DNA of 64,000 nt from Nautilus pompilius (Eukaryota; Mollusca; Cephalopoda; Nautilida; Nautilidae). Below are positions 41,022 through 64,000 of the stretch, one piece after another; the first letter of the stretch is position 1; every line of letters begins with the position of its first letter. Position numbers and translations under genes: made by a program. The stretch covers positions 372,001 through 436,000 of the forward strand of contig JACATO010000059.1 of assembly GCA_018389105.1 (NCBI GenBank), in the 5' to 3' direction. A model generated the notes under the pieces. That model was given only the letters and a program-made list of their open reading frames with translations. It searched no databases and had not been told where the DNA came from.

Positions 41022-42105
41022 TTAGGTTGTTACAAGTTTTTATATGCAAATTTGGGGCTCATTCTTTGCAGGCTTGTGAATGTGTATGTAGATAAGTTAT
41101 ATATCATTTTGTAGTATGTGCTTTGGAGCGCACTATGCAAAACCTACCTTTTTAAAAATCATAAAATGGATATTTGATTCGGGGTTATGAGTGAAGCAGA
41201 GACAGGAAAGTTTTTTGTGCCATTTTGCTTCACAAGTTCACTAGGCCACAAAGCGAGCGAGGCAACTTGTAACATTGAGCAGGCAAGGGGCGAGGACACG
41301 GCAAATTAGCGCACAGTACAACGATGGTTTGCAAAGTTACGATCAGGAGATGTGAGCCTTGAAGGAATGTAGCAGATGTCCTTCCAGCTGTGATGGCAAC
41401 CATCTGAAAGCCTCAGTTGAAGCCAACCCAAGAAATTGCTATAGAGCTTGATGTAAGCACTGTAACTGTTTCCCGGCATCTTGACACAAACAAGGTGAAA
41501 GGGCTTGACAATGAATGTATCATGAGTTTAATGAACAACAAAATCGTCAGTTGGAGATCTGCGCTTTGCTCGTCATCAGAAACAAAAATGACCTATTTCT
41601 TGACCGAATCATTAGGTGTTGAAAAATGCATCGTTTACAACAATCGCAAATGATCAGCACAGTGGCTCGACAAAGATAAAGCACCTAACCACATTCCAAA
41701 ATCCAGCCTTCACCCAAAGAAGGTCATGGTTACTTTCTGGTGGACTGCAACTGATGTCGTCCACTATAACTTCTTGCAATCTGGCAAAACCACAGCTGAA
41801 AGGTACTGTCGTGAATTAGATGTTTGTCAGAAACTCTCCCGACTACAGCTGGCATCAGTGAATCAAAGAGGCCCAATCCTGCTCCACGACAATGCATGTC
41901 CTCCTGTTGCAAAAGTGACTCTTCAGAAACTAAACATGTTGAGGTACAAAGTTCTCCCTCACCCAGCCTAGTCACCAGACCTTTCTCCCACTGACTACCA
42001 CCTTTTCAAACACCTTGACAGCTTTCTCCATATGAAATCCTTCACAAGCAGCAATTTAAACTGCCTTCCAACAGTTTATCGACTCCAGAAAAATCTTAAA
42101 TCCAA
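41022..42105 (+). mobile_element. Mariner (irritans-type) copy, 3'-diverged and inactive
   Basis: It begins TTAGGTTGTTACAAG right after TA (41020-41021) and is the same family as 6321-7584. The plus strand reads through broken transposase pieces: VQRWFAKLRSGDVSLE near 41320, a VSTVTVSRHLDTNKV helix-turn-helix segment in 41417-41510, VEKCIVYNNRK near 41625, HDNACPPVAKVTLQKLN (second catalytic Asp) near 41885, then SPDLSPTDYHLFKHLDSF across a stop at 41969-41971 (third catalytic region intact). The 3' end degenerates after about 42100, and no right terminal repeat was found. Confidence 0.8.
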
Positions 42106-43434
42106 AGAATTAAAAATAATAAAGCATAAATATAAAGTTATTGTACTTAGTTCTGTAAAATTTTTACAGGTGTTTAATATCTAAAATAAATATGCTGTAA
42201 GTTTGAACATTTCAGAGGAGACCTGTCTTCAAAATAATTTTGAATGTGTAAATGCAAATTCTTCCATCTATCCACAGTTACAAATACTTCAGATAATAAT
42301 ATTGCAAGTTAGCTAGATTCCAGCAAAGTTCAATATTAGAAAGCATTTTTGGCAACAGAGTTATAAATACTGGTATAATCTTTAAATAGAAACTTGAAAA
42401 AAAGTAAAGTTATGAATTGACCAGTGTGGAGAGAAAACCCAAAAAATAGTATGTTTGTGTTGTATTATAGTTATTCTAAATTTCCCATTTAAAAAAATGT
42501 TATTGGAAGCTAAATTTACGGCAAAAAATAAAACAACAAAATGAACATGCAAAATGGTGGTCAGACAAATTGACATTGCTTTAATAACATTTCAGACTGC
42601 CACTGACCCCCCCAGTTTGTTATTTACCAAATCAGATGATCCAGCCATCAAGATGCTGCACATATCTAGTGCTAGCTGATCGAGTAACTTGGTGACTGAC
42701 TTCAAACACCTTCCCAGGATGTCCAATCAGATGTGGACCTAAAAGGCAGCATTGATGTGTGCATGGAGCTGACAGGAAGATCAAGATAGGCCAGAGATGA
42801 CAAGTGTAATGATCTCATTCTATTAGCTGAAGTTACCCTTCCTAATCTAATCACAGTAATATTAGTTCTTTGCCAAACTCAAATGCCAGTTTGTACCATT
42901 AGGATGCTCCAATAAATAAATCCATGTTGGGTGCATAGTTAACAAATCATTCCCCTGCTTCTGAAAAAGCCAACCACTGACAGTTCAACTCACATAAATG
43001 TCAAGTGCATGTTAGAAGAATATGCAATAGCATTCTGGACTTCACACCTCTAATATAAAACCTGTTATGAACTATGGCGAAATTCCATGGTCCATTGTTC
43101 TTTTTAAAGTTTCTGCTGTTGTAAGTTAGTCCCTTTTGATAAGGATGGCAAGATAGAAACTCTTGGCCGAACTGAGCAAGTTCTCTGCAGGTCACCGACA
43201 TCACATAGATGGCCAGTTTAAATGGTAGGTTATGTGCAAAGATGAATGCAGATTATGCGGGATAAATGATTTGCTAGTTTCCTAAGACGACTACAACATT
43301 ACATGTACAAAGATTTGGATTTCTATTCTCAATACACAGGTCCTCTTTAACCAGAACATACCCTATACTTGCTGCAGGCAATTGAGTATACTTATAAAAT
43401 ATTAAACCCAAAATCCAACTCTTGTTCTCAAATA
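42106..43434. other. Intergenic DNA, no gene recognised
   Basis: AT-rich at first, then a less AT-rich stretch (42640-43350) with no clear protein. A minus-strand frame at 43001-43204 (TYNSRNFKKNNGPWNF) could be a transposase scrap, but I cannot place it. Confidence 0.4.
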
Positions 43435-43926
43435 CAGGGTGAGTCAAAAGTAGAGCCCAGTTTCTGGGAAGTCATGCTCATGTTCGCCAGTGGCTTGAAG
43501 GCGACTTTCCTGGAAAGTGGATCGGACGCCGCGGTCCGATTGAGTGGCCGGCACGCTCCCCAGACCTCACACCAGCAGATTTCTTTTGGGGACCCTTAAA
43601 GACCTTATCATGAAAAGCCTCGTACTATTCAGGAACTGAAAGCTAAAATCACTGAAAAGGTTGAGGAAAGTGATAGTGAACTCTGTAAGCGTGTGTCACT
43701 CTGTGCCTGCTCAATTTCAATTGTGCATTGATCATGAGGGAGGACACTTTGAACATTGAAAGTAAAACAGCCTGATACATACAATTCCTTATTCCCTGAA
43801 TAAATGGAATAATAATTTGAAAACATATCTTTCATTTATTTTTACCTTCTTGCACACTGTAATACAAATGGCAAACAAATTGACAGCCCTAAAACAGGAA
43901 TTGGGCACTACTTTTGACTCACCTGG
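43435..43926 (+). mobile_element. Short mariner/IS630-type deletion derivative with TIRs
   Basis: About 490 bp bounded by TA (43433-43434 and 43927-43928). The left terminal repeat starts CAGGGTGAGTCAAAAGTAG; the right end, reversed, starts CAGGTGAGTCAAAAGTAG. Both continue into GCCCA. Inside, the plus strand carries only the C-terminal part of a transposase in shifting frames: IEWPARSPDLTPADFF, WGPLKDL and RTIQELKAKITEKVEES. The N-terminal two thirds are missing, so it is a non-autonomous internal-deletion copy. Its GC content is higher than its surroundings. Confidence 0.8.
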
Positions 43927-43928
43927 TA

Positions 43929-44677
43929 TTACCATTTGGTCATCTTTCAACATAACATTAAAACAAGCAGTTTAAAATGGACAGTTTGATTTTCTTTTTA
44001 AAAAGCAAAAATATTCTATACTCATTAGAAGAGTTCCTTGGTACCAAAAACATCTAAACAGGTTTTCCCTCGGCACTCAGGTCATTCCATAACTTCTTTG
44101 CATTAAATCTCATCGTTCTGACAAAATCAGCCAAAGTTTGGTTATTTCCATGACTTAATATTGAGTATTAGCCATGACATACTAGGAAGAGACATGTTGC
44201 AGTTTTAGCTTCAGAGTAGCTCCAACCTACTCAATTAGTAATACTATCAAGAATGCAATACATTGCAGTTTACAAATTTTTTCCATGCTTCTCTTTCATT
44301 TGCTAGTTTTAAAAACTGTCAACCAATTTTGATTATGCATCAAGCTTCTCTGAAATATCGTGGTTACATAAAATGTTAATAATTTTATAGTAAATTCCTA
44401 TCATACCCAACAATCTTTCAGACAAAAGGTGACCAGTAATTTGCTCAAAATTTCGTCTGCCGCAAATACCAGTTTGTGTTAGCTATGCACTCTTTAGTTT
44501 GAATAATTATGAACATTGTTGGTAAAGAAGGAATTAGTGAGATATTATTGCAACTACCTGTATTCACATCTGTGCACAAAGATACTAAGAACCCAAAATT
44601 TTGACTTAATGGCTAATTAAGAAGAAAATGACAAAATCAAAAGTAAAACCATTCAGGATATGAGGAATGACCAATTT
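43929..44677. other. Intergenic DNA downstream of RPB1
   Basis: AT-rich DNA with no recognisable gene or element. It lies between the short transposon and the RPB1 poly(A) candidates. Confidence 0.4.
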
Positions 44678-44805
44678 TTTATTTATATAGTACAATCTGT
44701 ATGTCAGTCATTCTGTATTATTAATACCCACTGCCATAAAAAATAGAAAACATCTTGGATAAAGTCAGTTTATAGAAGATAACAAACCAGATTCTAATAT
44801 TTATT
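44678..44805 (-). terminator. POLR2A: Candidate RPB1 poly(A) signals
   Basis: AATAAA occurs on the minus strand at 44805-44800, only a few bases after the stop codon, and again at 44683-44678, about 125 bases after it. The second is better placed for a normal short 3' UTR. No cleavage site can be seen directly. Confidence 0.4.
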
Positions 44806-44808
44806 CTT

Positions 44809-64000
<19,192 letters not shown>

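Noticed and set aside
41730..41975. Minus-strand ORF of 81 aa
   Set aside because: It is the antisense shadow of the mariner transposase segment with HDNACPPVAKV on plus.
43001..43204. Minus-strand frame with TYNSRNFKKNNGPWNF as a transposase scrap
   Set aside because: There is no catalytic motif or terminal repeat, so it is too weak to call.

Overview
This is a window of animal nuclear DNA: AT-rich, intron-rich, full of simple repeats and decayed DNA transposons, with GT-AG introns and no bacterial-style gene packing. The proteins are clearly metazoan. The mix of repeat families (irritans-type mariner, Tc1-like, hAT of the GTF2IRD2-like kind, and a multi-copy uncharacterised 'CYVCGKF...DCYFC' protein family) resembles cephalopod or other lophotrochozoan genomes. 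Octopus or a relative is my best guess, from recognition and not proof.

Two host genes are well supported and face each other tail to tail. (1) A plus-strand BTB-BACK-Kelch gene has coding exons at 22748-22873 and 24159-25787 (584 aa, presumed CUL3 substrate adaptor). A GC-rich island at about 3.7-4.26 kb with a strong splice donor at 3867 is probably its promoter and untranslated first exon, which would give a first intron of about 19 kb. (2) The minus-strand gene for the largest RNA polymerase II subunit (RPB1/POLR2A) runs from the right edge to 44809. Eighteen exons are visible (about 1,440 aa, roughly the last three quarters of the protein). They start just after the place where the catalytic NADFDGD loop should lie and end with a 48-heptad CTD and an acidic tail. 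Two exons carry single-base indels that break the frame, and one intron has a GC donor.

Region by region: 1-3.7 kb, no gene seen. 3.7-22.7 kb, promoter island and probable first intron, holding a mariner nested in an older hAT relic (6.15-8.45 kb), SINE-like copies, a telomere-like inverted repeat and a Tc1 relic. 22.7-25.8 kb, the Kelch gene. 25.8-44.8 kb, 3' flank and intergenic DNA with a Tc1 relic, a second mariner copy and a short deletion-derivative transposon. 44.8-64 kb, RPB1, with four of its introns occupied by four different DNA transposons.

The most interesting items are: an element with CACT...AGTG ends and a 3-bp target duplication that carries a broken gene of an uncharacterised zinc-cluster protein family (58279-60589); an almost textbook hAT insertion with a perfect 8-bp duplication (53176-56146); the mariner-in-hAT nest; the fact that every transposase relic in a known or probable intron is antisense to its host gene; and the two RPB1 frame breaks, which look more like assembly errors than biology.
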